Positions 41,233 to 51,140 of a stretch of 64,000 nucleotides of DNA are shown here, one piece after another. The DNA is from an uncultured Oscillospiraceae bacterium (GTDB lineage: Bacteria > Bacillota > Clostridia > Oscillospirales > Acutalibacteraceae): NCBI GenBank assembly GCA_900541975.1, contig UQLR01000013.1, positions 1 through 64,000 on the forward strand, in the 5' to 3' direction. A program made the position numbers and the translations under genes. The notes below the pieces were generated by a model. That model ran no database searches, was not told the origin of the DNA, and saw only the letters and a list, made by a program, of their open reading frames with translations. The stretch's first letter is position 1, and every line of letters starts with the position of its first letter.

Positions 41233-43212
41233 ATGAGCAGTCAAAACAATAAAGAATTATTCAAATTAGTTTCCCCCTACAAACCTACGGGAGACCAGCC
41301 GGAGGCGATCGCCAAGCTGGTGGAGGGAATCAAAAGAGGGGATAAGGAACAGACTTTGCTGGGGGTAACGGGCTCCGGCAAGACATTCACCATGGCGAAT
41401 ATTATCTCGCAGGTGCAAAAGCCGACGCTGGTTTTAGCACACAATAAGACCCTTGCGGCGCAGCTCTGCAGTGAATTTCGCGAATTCTTTCCAACATCCG
41501 CAGTCGAATATTTTGTCTCCTATTATGACTATTACCAGCCGGAAGCGTATATTCCGCACACAGACACATATATAGAAAAAGACAGCGCAATCAACGACGA
41601 AATTGATAAATTGCGCCATAGCGCGACGCTTGCGCTTTCCGAACGCAGAGATGTAATTATTGTTTCTTCTGTTTCCTGTATTTACAGCCTGGGGAATCCA
41701 ATTGATTATCGCACCATGGTCATTTCACTGCGCCCCGGTATGCAGAAAAAACGTGATGACCTTTTAAAAAAACTTGTGGAACTGCAATATGAAAGAAACG
41801 ACGTCAATATGGTCAGAAATAAATTTCGGGTCAGGGGCGACGTCGTCGAGGTGGTTCCCGCTTCTTCCGGCGGGAATATTATACGGGTGGAATTTTTGGG
41901 GGATGAAATCGACCGGATTTCGGAAATTAACCCTGTTACCGGCGAGCTGATCGCGCATTTGCGCCATGTAGCAATTTATCCCGCTTCGCACTATATTGTC
42001 CCGCAGGACAAAATGAAAGCGGCGATTGTGCAGCTTGAAAAAGAGTTGGAGGAGCGGCTTGCTTATTTTCGGCAGCAGGGAAAGCTGCTGGAGGCCCAGC
42101 GTATAGAGCAGCGGACACGCTACGACATAGAAATGCTACAGGAAATTGGTTTTTGTACCGGTATTGAAAACTATTCCAGGGTACTTGCGGGCCGGGCGCC
42201 GGGTAGCGCGCCCTATACGCTTTTAGATTATTTTCCAAAGGATTTTCTGCTATTTGTGGACGAGTCGCATGTTACGCTGCCGCAAGTGCGCGGCATGTAT
42301 GCAGGCGACCGGGCACGCAAGGAAAGCCTGGTCGAATACGGCTTTCGTCTTCCGTCTGCCTTTGACAACCGGCCGCTGAATTTTGATGAATTCTATTCCC
42401 GCATCAACCAGGTTGTTTTTGTAAGCGCCACACCGGGTGAGCTTGAAAAAGAGAAAAGCATGCAGATTGTCCAGCAGGTCATACGACCTACAGGGCTGCT
42501 TGATCCAAACGTTTCCGTACGCCCAACACACGGGCAGATGGACGACCTGATTTCTGAAATCAATCTGCGTACAGCACGAAATGAAAGAGTGTTGGTGACA
42601 ACGCTCACCAAAAAAATGGCGGAAGACCTGACTGCTTATCTCGAAACGATGGGGATTCGTGTTCGCTATATGCATCACGATATTGATACGGTCGAACGTA
42701 TGGAGATTATCCGCGACCTGCGCTTGGGATCATTTGACGTTTTGGTCGGAATCAATCTTCTGCGGGAGGGGCTTGATATCCCGGAGGTTTCGCTCGTTGC
42801 CATTCTGGACGCCGACAAGGAAGGCTTTTTAAGAAGTGAGCGTTCGCTGATCCAAACGATAGGCCGGGCAGCCCGAAACGCCCGGGGGGAAGTTATCATG
42901 TATGCAGACAGCGTGACGCCCTCCATGGAAAATGCAATTTGTGAAACGCTGCGCCGCCGGACAATACAGGAAGCGTATAACCAAAGCCACGGCATTGTAC
43001 CAACCACCATTGTAAAAAAAGTGTCGGAAATTCTTGAAATCTCCACGCATGTGGACGACGGCAAAAAAACGAAAAAACGCTTGACAAAAGCAGAAAAACA
43101 GCAGATGATAGAAGCGTTGACCAAAGAAATGAAAGCGGCTGCGAAGCTTTTGGAATTTGAACACGCGGCCTATCTGCGCGACAAAATTAAAAAACTCCAG
43201 GGCGAAAAATAA
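41233..43212 (+). CDS. uvrB: Excinuclease ABC subunit B
   Basis: A complete 659-residue UvrB, the helicase-like DNA damage-loading subunit of UvrABC. Walker [16 protein letters not shown] is near 46, the beta-hairpin region [20 protein letters not shown] near 96, helicase motifs [13 protein letters not shown] and [20 protein letters not shown] further on, and the C-terminal UVR motif [18 protein letters not shown] at the end. Its first 96 codons lie to the left of the att core and may be element-derived, with the rest being the host gene; full length is restored either way. It is followed 37 bases later by a topoisomerase gene. Confidence 0.97.
   Translation: MSSQNNKELFKLVSPYKPTGDQPEAIAKLVEGIKRGDKEQTLLGVTGSGKTFTMANIISQVQKPTLVLAHNKTLAAQLCSEFREFFPTSAVEYFVSYYDYYQPEAYIPHTDTYIEKDSAINDEIDKLRHSATLALSERRDVIIVSSVSCIYSLGNPIDYRTMVISLRPGMQKKRDDLLKKLVELQYERNDVNMVRNKFRVRGDVVEVVPASSGGNIIRVEFLGDEIDRISEINPVTGELIAHLRHVAIYPASHYIVPQDKMKAAIVQLEKELEERLAYFRQQGKLLEAQRIEQRTRYDIEMLQEIGFCTGIENYSRVLAGRAPGSAPYTLLDYFPKDFLLFVDESHVTLPQVRGMYAGDRARKESLVEYGFRLPSAFDNRPLNFDEFYSRINQVVFVSATPGELEKEKSMQIVQQVIRPTGLLDPNVSVRPTHGQMDDLISEINLRTARNERVLVTTLTKKMAEDLTAYLETMGIRVRYMHHDIDTVERMEIIRDLRLGSFDVLVGINLLREGLDIPEVSLVAILDADKEGFLRSERSLIQTIGRAARNARGEVIMYADSVTPSMENAICETLRRRTIQEAYNQSHGIVPTTIVKKVSEILEISTHVDDGKKTKKRLTKAEKQQMIEALTKEMKAAAKLLEFEHAAYLRDKIKKLQGEK
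41500..41522 (+). repeat. attR-like core inside uvrB
   Basis: GCAGTCGAATATTTTGT plus CTCCTA matches 34114-34136 at 22 of 23 positions. It lies in codons for AVEYFVS, a strongly conserved part of UvrB, which suits a target that must exist in many hosts. Confidence 0.75.
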
Positions 43213-43249
43213 TTGCCTGTTTTTCAAAGCAGAGAAAGGAATCTACAGT

Positions 43250-45230
43250 ATGGCAGGAAAAAACACAAAGCAGGAATACGGCAATGACAGTATCTCTTCA
43301 CTCAAAGGCGCCGACCGGGTCCGGAAAAGGCCGGCGGTTATTTTTGGATCCGACGGAATAGAAGGATGCCGGCATTCTGTATTTGAGATTCTTTCAAACT
43401 CCATTGACGAAGCCAGAGAAGGTTATGGAAAAACAATTACCATTACCCGTTTTGCAGACTGCTCCATAGAAATTGAGGACCATGGGCGAGGCATACCGGT
43501 TGACTATAACAACAATGAAAAATGCTTTAACTGGGAGCTTGTGTTCTGTGAACTGTACGCAGGTGGCAAATATCATAACAGCGAAGGCCAGAGTTATGAA
43601 TTTTCTCTGGGTTTAAACGGGCTTGGGCTTTGCTCAACGCAGTACGCTTCAGAATATATGGATGTAGACATTCGCCGCGACGGGTACCGGTATTTACTGC
43701 ATTTTGAACAGGGAGAAAATATCGGCGGGTTAAAGAAAGAACCTTATCATAAAAAAGATACCGGAACAAAAATTCATTGGAAGCCGGATCTTGCCGTCTT
43801 TACCGACATTGACGTACAGCCTGAATATTTTGCAGACATTTTAAAACGCCAGGCAATTGTCAATGCAGGCATTACTTTCCTTTTCAGAAATCAAAAAGGC
43901 AACTCCTTTGAAACGCAGCAGTTTTATTATAAAGAAGGCATTACTGACCATGTACGTGAAGTGGTGGGGGAGGATGCGTTGTCCGGCATTCAGTCCTGGC
44001 AGGCGGAACGTATGGTGCGCGACAGGGAGGACAAGCCGCAATATAAAGTAAAAATGCACTTTGCGCTGGCCTTTTCCAATAAAGTAAAGCTGGCGGAATA
44101 CTACCATAACTCCAGTTGGCTGGAGCATGGCGGCGCGCCGGAAAAGGCAGTAAAAAACGCTTTTGTTTATCAGATTGACGCATACTTAAAGCAAAACGGC
44201 AAATATACCAAGAATGAAAGCAAGATCAATTTCGGCGATGTGGAAGACTGTCTTGTAATTGTCATTTCGTCGTTTTCCAGTGTGACCTCGTATGAGAACC
44301 AGACAAAAAAGGCGATTACCAATAAGGGAATACAAGATGCCATGACGGAGGTGCTGCGTCGCCAACTGGAAATTTATTTTATAGAAAACCCAATCGAGGC
44401 CGAACGGATTGGAAACCAGGTGCTGATCAATAAGCGCAGCCGTGAAGATGCGGAAAAAACCAGGCTGAATATCAAAAAAAAGCTCACGGGCAATATGGAT
44501 ATGACCGGCCGGGTGCCGAAATTTGTCGATTGTCGCAGTAAGGATGTGGAGCAGCGGGAACTGTTTATTGTGGAGGGCGACTCGGCGCTGGGCGCAGGCG
44601 CGCGACCCGGATTTTCAGGCGATTATCCCTATACGCGGAAAAATTTTAAACTGCCTGAAAGCAGACTACGACAAAATTTTTAAAAATGATATTATTACCG
44701 ATCTGCTGAAGGTGCTTGGCTGCGGTGTGCAGGTAAAATCAAAGGCAAACAAAGACCTGTCTTCGTTTGATATTAATCTGCTACGCTGGAGCAAAATCAT
44801 TTTATGTACAGATGCAGACGTCGACGGCTTTCAGATCAGAACGCTGCTCTTGACAATGCTTTACAGGCTGACGCCCACGCTGATCGAAGCGGGCAAGGTG
44901 TTTATAGCGGAATCGCCGCTGTATGAGATTACCAGTAAAAATGAAATTTATTTTGCCTATACAGAGGCGGAAAAGGAGAAATATCTAGGCAAAATCGGCG
45001 ACAGCAAGTTTACCATACAACGTTCCAAAGGATTGGGCGAAAATGAACCGGATATGATGAACCTAACCACCATGAACCCGAAAACACGTCGCCTGATCAA
45101 AGTCTTGCCGGATGAAGCAGACAAAACCTTCGCCATGTTCGATGTTCTTTTGGGGGATAACCTGGCGGGCAGAAAGCAGTTTATTATCGACAATGGCAGC
45201 CATTATATGCATGACCTCGACGTAAGCTGA
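43250..45230 (+). pseudogene. parE: Type IIA topoisomerase B subunit (ParE/GyrB-like), frameshifted in the Toprim motif
   Basis: The first frame (ATG 43250) carries the GHKL ATPase and transducer domains (SNSIDEAREGYGKTITITRF; LGLNGLGLCSTQYASEYMDV) and the Toprim start LFIVEGDSALGA, then runs out of phase and stops at 44683. The next phase picks up at about 44595 with QARDPDFQAIIPIRGKILNC and continues to 45230 (CTDADVDGFQIR; RSKGLGENEPDMM). Family members read GACKQARD here, so about 8 bases (3n+2) are missing at 44594-44596. It is adjacent to an intact A subunit. Either the gene is dead or the assembly has an error. Confidence 0.8.
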
Positions 45231-45265
45231 CTTTCAAGAAAGACAATAAATTGGAGTGATTAAAA

Positions 45266-47509
45266 ATGGCGCCAAGAAGAAAGGCAGCTCCCAAACAGCA
45301 AAGCGCTGGAAGAACGCATGGCATTATAGAGGGGGCAGGAGCGGTTGTAGAGCAGAAAATTCCCGTTACGCTTGAAGAAAATTATATGCCTTATGCGATG
45401 AGCGTAATCCTGTCAAGGGCTATTCCGGAAATAGACGGCTTTAAACCCAGCCACAGAAAGCTGCTTTATACTATGTATAAAATGGGCCTTTTAAGCGGGG
45501 TGCGCACCAAGTCGGCCAATATAGTAGGGCAGACAATGAAGCTGAATCCGCACGGCGACAGCGCAATTTACGACACGATGGTCCGTTTAAGCCGCGGGTA
45601 TGAGGCGCTGTTGCATCCCTATATAGATTCCAAGGGAAACTTCGGGAAATTTTACAGTAGAGATATGGCCTGGGCGGCTTCCAGATATACGGAAGCAAAG
45701 CTTGACCCCATATGCAACGAACTGTTTCGCGATATAGACAAGGACACTGTTGATTTTGTCGATAATTACGACAATACGCTTAAAGAACCCACGCTTTTAC
45801 CGGCGACATATCCTTCTGTTTTGGTCAATGCAAACACTGGAATCGCGGTAGGTATGGCCAGTTCGATTTGCTCGTTTAACCTAAAAGAAGTCTGTGAGAC
45901 TACAATTTCTCTGATGCGCGACCCGCAGCACGACGTGGCGTCCACACTGCCTGCGCCGGATTTTCCCGGCGGCGGGCAGATACTTTATGACCGTGCGGCC
46001 TTTGATCAAATTTACCGTACGGGGCGTGGCAGCTTTAAAGTTCGTTCCAGATATGCGTATGATAGGTCGGCAAACTGCATTGATATTACAGGAATTCCGC
46101 CTACAACCACCTGTGAAGCGGTAATTGAAAAGGTTGTTGACCTGGTTAAAAGTGGTAAAATTAAGGAAATTGCAGATATCCGCGACGAAACAGGCCTTGA
46201 CGGCTTGAAAATTACCATTGACCTGAAAAGGGGAGCAGATCCGGACCGCCTGATGCAACGACTTTTTCGGATGTCAACGTTGGAGGATAGCTTTTCCTGC
46301 AATTTTAATGTGCTCGTTGGCGGCGTGCCGATGGTGCTTGGGATCAAAGCGCTTCTGGAGGAATGGACAGCCTTCCGCATTGAATGCGTACGAAGAAGGA
46401 CCTGCTTTGATTTGCAGAAAAAAAAGGATAAATTGCATTTGCTTTATGGATTGCAGTGTATTTTGCTTGATATTGACAAAGCGGTCAGAATTGTGCGTGA
46501 AACGCAGGAGGAAAGCGAAGTTGTTCCCAATTTGATGATTGGTTTTGGAATTGATGAAATACAGGCCGAATATGTTGCAGAGATCAAACTGCGCCATTTA
46601 AACCGCGAATTTATCTTAAAACGCACGCAGGAAATAGAGTCTTTAGAAGCAGAGATCCGTAACTTGGAGGCTGTGCTTGCAAGCAAGTCAAAGGTCCAAT
46701 CCATTATTATAAAAGAACTGCAGGAGGTTGCGCAAAAATACGGCCAGCCAAGGCGCAGTATTTTAATTTATGCGCAGGATATTCAGGCGGAAGAAGATGT
46801 GGAGGAAATACCGGATTACCCTGTTCACATGTTTTTTACAAAAGACGGTTATTTTAAAAAAATTACGCCGCTTTCTCTGCGCATGGGAGGCGAACAAAAG
46901 CTAAAAGACGGCGACAGCATCATGCAAACCTGCGAAGCGACAAACGCAACCGAGCTTTTGTTTTTCACGAATAAGTGCCAGGTCTATAAAGCAAAGGCTT
47001 CTGATTTTGCAGATACAAAGGCAAGCGTGCTGGGCGATTATATCCCTGCCAGGCTTGCCATGGATGAAGGGGAGCTTGCGCTGAGTATGGTCGTTACAAA
47101 AGATTATGCCGGCGTTTTGCTTTTTGCGTTTGAAAACGGAAAAATTGCAAAAGTGCCGCTTTCAGCTTATGCCACAAAAACAAACCGCAAAAAGCTTGCA
47201 AACGCATACAGCGACAAATCTCCGCTTGTAAGCGTTGCTTTTACAGAACAGGACGCAGAGTTTTTGCTGACGGCCTCAAGCGGCAGAATGCTTTTGCTGC
47301 ACACGGGAGTGTTGCATACAAAGGCCACCAGAAGCACGCAGGGCGTTGCTGTGATGACCCTGAAAAGAGGCCATCGGCTGATGCGTATGGAAACATACCG
47401 TGAAAACACGTTTGCAAAGCCGAACCGCTACCGTACAAAAAGCCTGCCTGCGGCAGGCGCACTGCCCACGCCGGAAGATGCAAAAGCACAACAGCTTTCT
47501 CTGCTTTAA
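45266..47509 (+). CDS. parC: Type IIA topoisomerase A subunit (ParC/GyrA-like)
   Basis: A 747-residue DNA breakage-reunion subunit. It has a basic Lys/Arg tail, then YMPYAMSVILSRAIPEIDGF, a winged helix, and the active-site tyrosine in ASRYTEAKL (about 140). NTGIAVGMASSICSFNL follows, then a coiled-coil gate and a C-terminal beta-pinwheel-like region with KDGYFKKITPLS. It would cut the G-segment in a decatenase/gyrase heterotetramer with the B subunit just upstream (45230). Many Clostridia carry such a pair beside GyrAB. If the B gene is really broken, this subunit has no local partner. Confidence 0.92.
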   Translation: MAPRRKAAPKQQSAGRTHGIIEGAGAVVEQKIPVTLEENYMPYAMSVILSRAIPEIDGFKPSHRKLLYTMYKMGLLSGVRTKSANIVGQTMKLNPHGDSAIYDTMVRLSRGYEALLHPYIDSKGNFGKFYSRDMAWAASRYTEAKLDPICNELFRDIDKDTVDFVDNYDNTLKEPTLLPATYPSVLVNANTGIAVGMASSICSFNLKEVCETTISLMRDPQHDVASTLPAPDFPGGGQILYDRAAFDQIYRTGRGSFKVRSRYAYDRSANCIDITGIPPTTTCEAVIEKVVDLVKSGKIKEIADIRDETGLDGLKITIDLKRGADPDRLMQRLFRMSTLEDSFSCNFNVLVGGVPMVLGIKALLEEWTAFRIECVRRRTCFDLQKKKDKLHLLYGLQCILLDIDKAVRIVRETQEESEVVPNLMIGFGIDEIQAEYVAEIKLRHLNREFILKRTQEIESLEAEIRNLEAVLASKSKVQSIIIKELQEVAQKYGQPRRSILIYAQDIQAEEDVEEIPDYPVHMFFTKDGYFKKITPLSLRMGGEQKLKDGDSIMQTCEATNATELLFFTNKCQVYKAKASDFADTKASVLGDYIPARLAMDEGELALSMVVTKDYAGVLLFAFENGKIAKVPLSAYATKTNRKKLANAYSDKSPLVSVAFTEQDAEFLLTASSGRMLLLHTGVLHTKATRSTQGVAVMTLKRGHRLMRMETYRENTFAKPNRYRTKSLPAAGALPTPEDAKAQQLSLL

Positions 47510-47630
47510 AAAATTTTGATAAAAAACTTGCAAAACCGGCCTTTTTATGCTATGATAATTGCGCTATTGATATTTGATTAAAAAGTACCGTGCCTATGCA
47601 CAGCTTTTAGAAAGGACAGGTTTATAGAAT

Positions 47631-47876
47631 ATGAGCGTTTGGGAATACGTAATGGGCAGCGTAATGCTGCTGTTTTCCATTGCAATTATTATTGTGATTA
47701 TTTTGCAGGAGGGGCATCAGAAGGGAATTGGCGTCGTTACCGGCGGTGCCGATACATTTTTTTCTAAAAATAAGGCGCGCTCTATTGACGCGTTCCTTTC
47801 ACGTTGGACAAAGGTTTTTGCGGGCGGCTTTGTGCTGCTTGTTATTGGCCTGAACGCCTTTGCATTTTTTTCTTAA
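47631..47876 (+). CDS. secG: Preprotein translocase subunit SecG
   Basis: An 81-residue protein with two membrane helices (MGSVMLLFSIAIIIVIILQE and FAGGFVLLVIGLNAFAFF) joined by the typical Gly-rich loop GIGVVTGGADTFFSKNKARS. This is SecG, the accessory subunit of SecYEG. AGAAAGGA lies before the ATG. A likely promoter has TTGCAA near 47528 and TATGAT near 47550. Confidence 0.92.
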   Translation: MSVWEYVMGSVMLLFSIAIIIVIILQEGHQKGIGVVTGGADTFFSKNKARSIDAFLSRWTKVFAGGFVLLVIGLNAFAFFS

Positions 47877-47896
47877 TTTATTGTGTAATTGTGACA

Positions 47897-47926
47897 GCGG
47901 GACGGAGTTGCCGTCCCGCTTTTTTC
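47897..47926 (+). terminator. Rho-independent terminator after secG
   Basis: GCGGGACGG (47897-47905) pairs with CCGTCCCGC (47911-47919) around AGTTG, then a run of six T. Confidence 0.92.
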
Positions 47927-48098
47927 TGTAGCGAACATTTTAAAAACTGCACTGCATTTTAACAGGAAAAGTTGAAAATATTTTTAGAAGATTGGGAAAT
48001 ATTTGCTGGTTTTACTTTACATGGAACACAAGATATAGTATCATTATTCTGATAAACTAACAGAATTATAACGTATTCCATAGAAAGGACTGGAAAAA

Positions 48099-48803
48099 AT
48101 GGAGCCCAAGTATAAAAGAATTCTTTTGAAGCTCAGTGGAGAATCCTTGGCAGGCAACAAAAAATATGGGATAGATTTTGACACGGTTTTGCAATTCTGC
48201 CGGCCTATCAAAGTGCTTGTTGACATGGGTGTGGAGGTTGCCATTGTAGTTGGCGGCGGAAACTTCTGGCGCGGCCGCAGCAGTGGGAAGATGGATCGCA
48301 CCAGGGCGGATCATATGGGGATGCTGGCAACTGTGATCAATGCACTGGGCGTAGCAGATGCTCTGGAGCAGCTGGGTGTGGATGTCAGAGTACAGACGGC
48401 AATTTCCATGCAGCAGGTGGCAGAGCCATATATCCGCAATCGGGCGGTGCGGCATCTGGAAAAAGGCCGGGTCGTTGTTTTTGGCTGTGGTACCGGAAAC
48501 CCGTTTTTTTCTACAGATACGGCGGCTTCCCTGCGCGCAGCTGAGATAGATGCGGAAATTATCCTGAAAGCAACCATGGTTGATGGTGTGTACGATTGCG
48601 ACCCCAAGAAAAATCCGGCGGCTAAGAAATATGAGACGGTTTCTTACTATGAGGTCTTGAATAAGGATTTGGGAGTTATGGACAGTACGGCCGCCTCACT
48701 GTGTAAAGACAACAACATTCCTATTCTGGTGTTTAGCATTGAGCAGCCGGAGAACATCCTCTCTGCAGTTTGCGGAGAGAGCATCGGTACTCTGGTTGAA
48801 TAA
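48099..48803 (+). CDS. pyrH: UMP kinase
   Basis: A 234-residue amino-acid-kinase-fold enzyme that phosphorylates UMP to UDP for pyrimidine nucleotide synthesis. Motifs: [15 protein letters not shown] at the start, [14 protein letters not shown] (about 48-61), [19 protein letters not shown] (about 132-150), and [12 protein letters not shown]. It heads the pyrH-frr-uppS-cdsA-dxr-rseP-ispG-polC run that is conserved in Firmicutes. Confidence 0.97.
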   Translation: MEPKYKRILLKLSGESLAGNKKYGIDFDTVLQFCRPIKVLVDMGVEVAIVVGGGNFWRGRSSGKMDRTRADHMGMLATVINALGVADALEQLGVDVRVQTAISMQQVAEPYIRNRAVRHLEKGRVVVFGCGTGNPFFSTDTAASLRAAEIDAEIILKATMVDGVYDCDPKKNPAAKKYETVSYYEVLNKDLGVMDSTAASLCKDNNIPILVFSIEQPENILSAVCGESIGTLVE

Positions 48804-48835
48804 AATATGATTTAGTGATTACGGAGGAGAGCGTT

Positions 48836-49390
48836 ATGCAAGAAGTACTTTCAAAAGCAGAAAGCCGCATGGAAAAGCGCATTAACCATTTGGCGGGCGA
48901 TCTTGCCGCAATCCGCGCAGGCAGGGCAAACCCCGCCGTGCTGGACAAAATTATGGTGGATTATTACGGAACGCCTACGCCAATTAACCAGCTTGCGGCC
49001 GTTTCAGTAACAGAGGCAAGAACTTTAATGATTCAGCCGTGGGACGCCAGCGTGGTACATCCCATTGAAAAAGCTATACAGACTTCAGAGCTTGGGATCA
49101 ACCCGCAAACAGACGGAAAGACACTGCGGATTATTTTTCCACCGCTGACAGAAGACCGGCGTAAGGAAATTGTGAAGGATATTGCAAAAATTTCAGAAGA
49201 AACGAAAATTTCAATCCGGAACATTCGCCGTGAAGCAGTTGAAAAATTTAAGGCAATGAAAAAGAACAGTGAAATTACGGAAGATGATCTCAAACAGGCT
49301 GAAAAGAAAACACAGGAGCTTACAGACCATTTTGTTAAAGAAATTGATAAAATGGCACAGGCAAAACAAAAAGAGGTCATGGAAATCTGA
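48836..49390 (+). CDS. frr: Ribosome recycling factor
   Basis: A 184-residue RRF. Recognised by GDLAAIRAGRANPAVLDKI, TPINQLAAVSVTEARTLMIQ and the C-terminal helix pattern LTEDRRKEIVKDIAKISEE. It splits post-termination ribosomes with EF-G. The ATG at 48836 follows GGAGGAG; an upstream GTG at 48815 overlaps a region without a ribosome site. Confidence 0.97.
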   Translation: MQEVLSKAESRMEKRINHLAGDLAAIRAGRANPAVLDKIMVDYYGTPTPINQLAAVSVTEARTLMIQPWDASVVHPIEKAIQTSELGINPQTDGKTLRIIFPPLTEDRRKEIVKDIAKISEETKISIRNIRREAVEKFKAMKKNSEITEDDLKQAEKKTQELTDHFVKEIDKMAQAKQKEVMEI

Positions 49391-49482
49391 CCGTTGTAAT
49401 AAACTTATACCATATGGAAGTGTTCGGCGGAAATGCAGGCTTTAAAAAGCATTTCCGCCCGAATTTATAAACCGTATTTTAG

Positions 49483-50253
49483 TTGGTGAAGGAATTGGGA
49501 TTTGCGTTTAGAAAAAAGCAGAAAAAACAGGCCGCTCTTACGTTGAAAGATATTGTCCTGCCAACGCATGTGGGAATTATTATGGACGGAAACGGCCGTT
49601 GGGCTCAGAAAAGGGGCTTGCCTCGAACGGCGGGGCATACAGCCGGCGCACAGAATTTTCGTACAATTACAAAGTACTGCAGTTCCATTGGAATACGCTA
49701 TTTGACGGTGTACGCTTTTTCTACAGAAAACTGGAAGCGCCCGCGCCAGGAAGTGGATTCTTTAATGCGGCTGTTTAAATCGTATCTGGAGGAAGCGCTT
49801 CGGGATTTTAAAGATGAAAGCATTGTTGTAAAATTTATTGGCGAAAAAACAGCTTTTTCACAAGATTTACAAAGGTTGATTTATGAGAATGAAGAATCGT
49901 CCAAAAACCGTACCGGGATGGTTTTAAATATAGCAATGAATTACGGCGGACGCGATGAAATCGTCCGTGCCGTTCAAAAAATTGCAGGGGAAATCAAAAG
50001 CGGAAAAATTTCGGTCGATCAGATTAACGAAAAACTGCTTTCGGACCATATGTATACATCCGGCCAGCCGGATCCGGATCTGGTCATAAGGCCAAGCGGC
50101 GAGTACAGGACGTCAAACTTTCTTTTATGGCAGTCTGCCTATACGGAGTATGTGATTCTTGATAACGTGCTCTGGCCAGACTTTACAGAGAAAATGCTGG
50201 ATGATGCGTTGCTGGAATATGCCAGGCGCAACAGGCGTTTTGGCGGCGTATAA
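49483..50253 (+). CDS. uppS: Isoprenyl transferase (undecaprenyl diphosphate synthase)
   Basis: A 256-residue cis-prenyltransferase. HVGIIMDGNGRWAQKRGLPR holds the catalytic Asp, YAFSTENWKRPRQEVDSLM the Asn/Arg region, and DLVIRPSGEYRTSNFLLWQS the substrate-binding end. It makes the C55 lipid carrier for peptidoglycan. The start is uncertain: TTG 49483, GTG 49486 and TTG 49495 are possible and none has a clear ribosome site. Confidence 0.95.
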   Translation: MVKELGFAFRKKQKKQAALTLKDIVLPTHVGIIMDGNGRWAQKRGLPRTAGHTAGAQNFRTITKYCSSIGIRYLTVYAFSTENWKRPRQEVDSLMRLFKSYLEEALRDFKDESIVVKFIGEKTAFSQDLQRLIYENEESSKNRTGMVLNIAMNYGGRDEIVRAVQKIAGEIKSGKISVDQINEKLLSDHMYTSGQPDPDLVIRPSGEYRTSNFLLWQSAYTEYVILDNVLWPDFTEKMLDDALLEYARRNRRFGGV

Positions 50254-50294
50254 AGGTTTGATCAAATTATTACACTGAAGGCGGGACACATTTT

Positions 50295-51119
50295 ATGAAA
50301 GCAAGAATTATTTCAGGTGTTTTAGGTTCCTCTTTGCTTGTTGTGGCCATTGCGTTTAACAAGCTTTTTCCGATATTGATCAATATTATTATTGCTCTGG
50401 CGGCCCTTACCTGCGTTGTGGAGATTCTGGTGGCCAGAGGACTTTTAAAAAACCTGAAAATTTCTGTACCGGCTATGGCGTTTGCAGGGTTATTTCCCAT
50501 TTTAATATCTACCGTATATTGGCCGGTTTTATTTGTTCTTTTTATTTTGTCGCTGTTTGTCATGCTGGTATTCTTTCATCAGGAAATATTAATTGCAGAT
50601 ATTGCTTTTACCTTTACGACCTCTCTGCTGATTACGGCCGGACTGTCATCTATTGTCATGCTTTGCGACCAGGACAGAAGCCATACCGGCTTTAACATTA
50701 CAATGTCGCTTATTATCCCATGGATGGCCGATGCAGGTGCATACTTTATTGGCAGCTTTTTCGGCAGGTATAAGCTTTGCCCGAAGATCAGCCCTAAAAA
50801 GACAGTGGAGGGCGCTTTGGGCGGCGTTTTATTCGGCGTTGTTGGAGCATTGGCGGATGCCATTGTTTTTCAGATATGGCTTTTCCCGGGAAGCGAGCAA
50901 ATTTGCTACATAAATCTGGTCCTCATTGCCTTTTTGTGCGCGGTGGTGTCAATCATTGGGGATTTGTCGTTCTCCCTAATCAAAAGGAGCTGCCATGTGA
51001 AAGACTACGGCAGCGTGATTCCAGGCCATGGCGGCATTCTGGACAGATGCGACAGCGTTATTTTTGCAGCGCCGCTTCTATTGGTATATGTGCAATATTT
51101 TCCGATTATGGTAATGTAA
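50295..51119 (+). CDS. cdsA: Phosphatidate cytidylyltransferase
   Basis: A 274-residue membrane enzyme with about 8 hydrophobic segments that makes CDP-diacylglycerol from phosphatidate and CTP. The C-terminal signature is visible: KISPKKTVEGALGG and KDYGSVIPGHGGILDRCDS. It starts 41 bases after uppS, with GGCGGG upstream of the ATG, and precedes dxr. Confidence 0.94.
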   Translation: MKARIISGVLGSSLLVVAIAFNKLFPILINIIIALAALTCVVEILVARGLLKNLKISVPAMAFAGLFPILISTVYWPVLFVLFILSLFVMLVFFHQEILIADIAFTFTTSLLITAGLSSIVMLCDQDRSHTGFNITMSLIIPWMADAGAYFIGSFFGRYKLCPKISPKKTVEGALGGVLFGVVGALADAIVFQIWLFPGSEQICYINLVLIAFLCAVVSIIGDLSFSLIKRSCHVKDYGSVIPGHGGILDRCDSVIFAAPLLLVYVQYFPIMVM

Positions 51120-51140
51120 AAAGTATTGTAAGGTGGTAAA

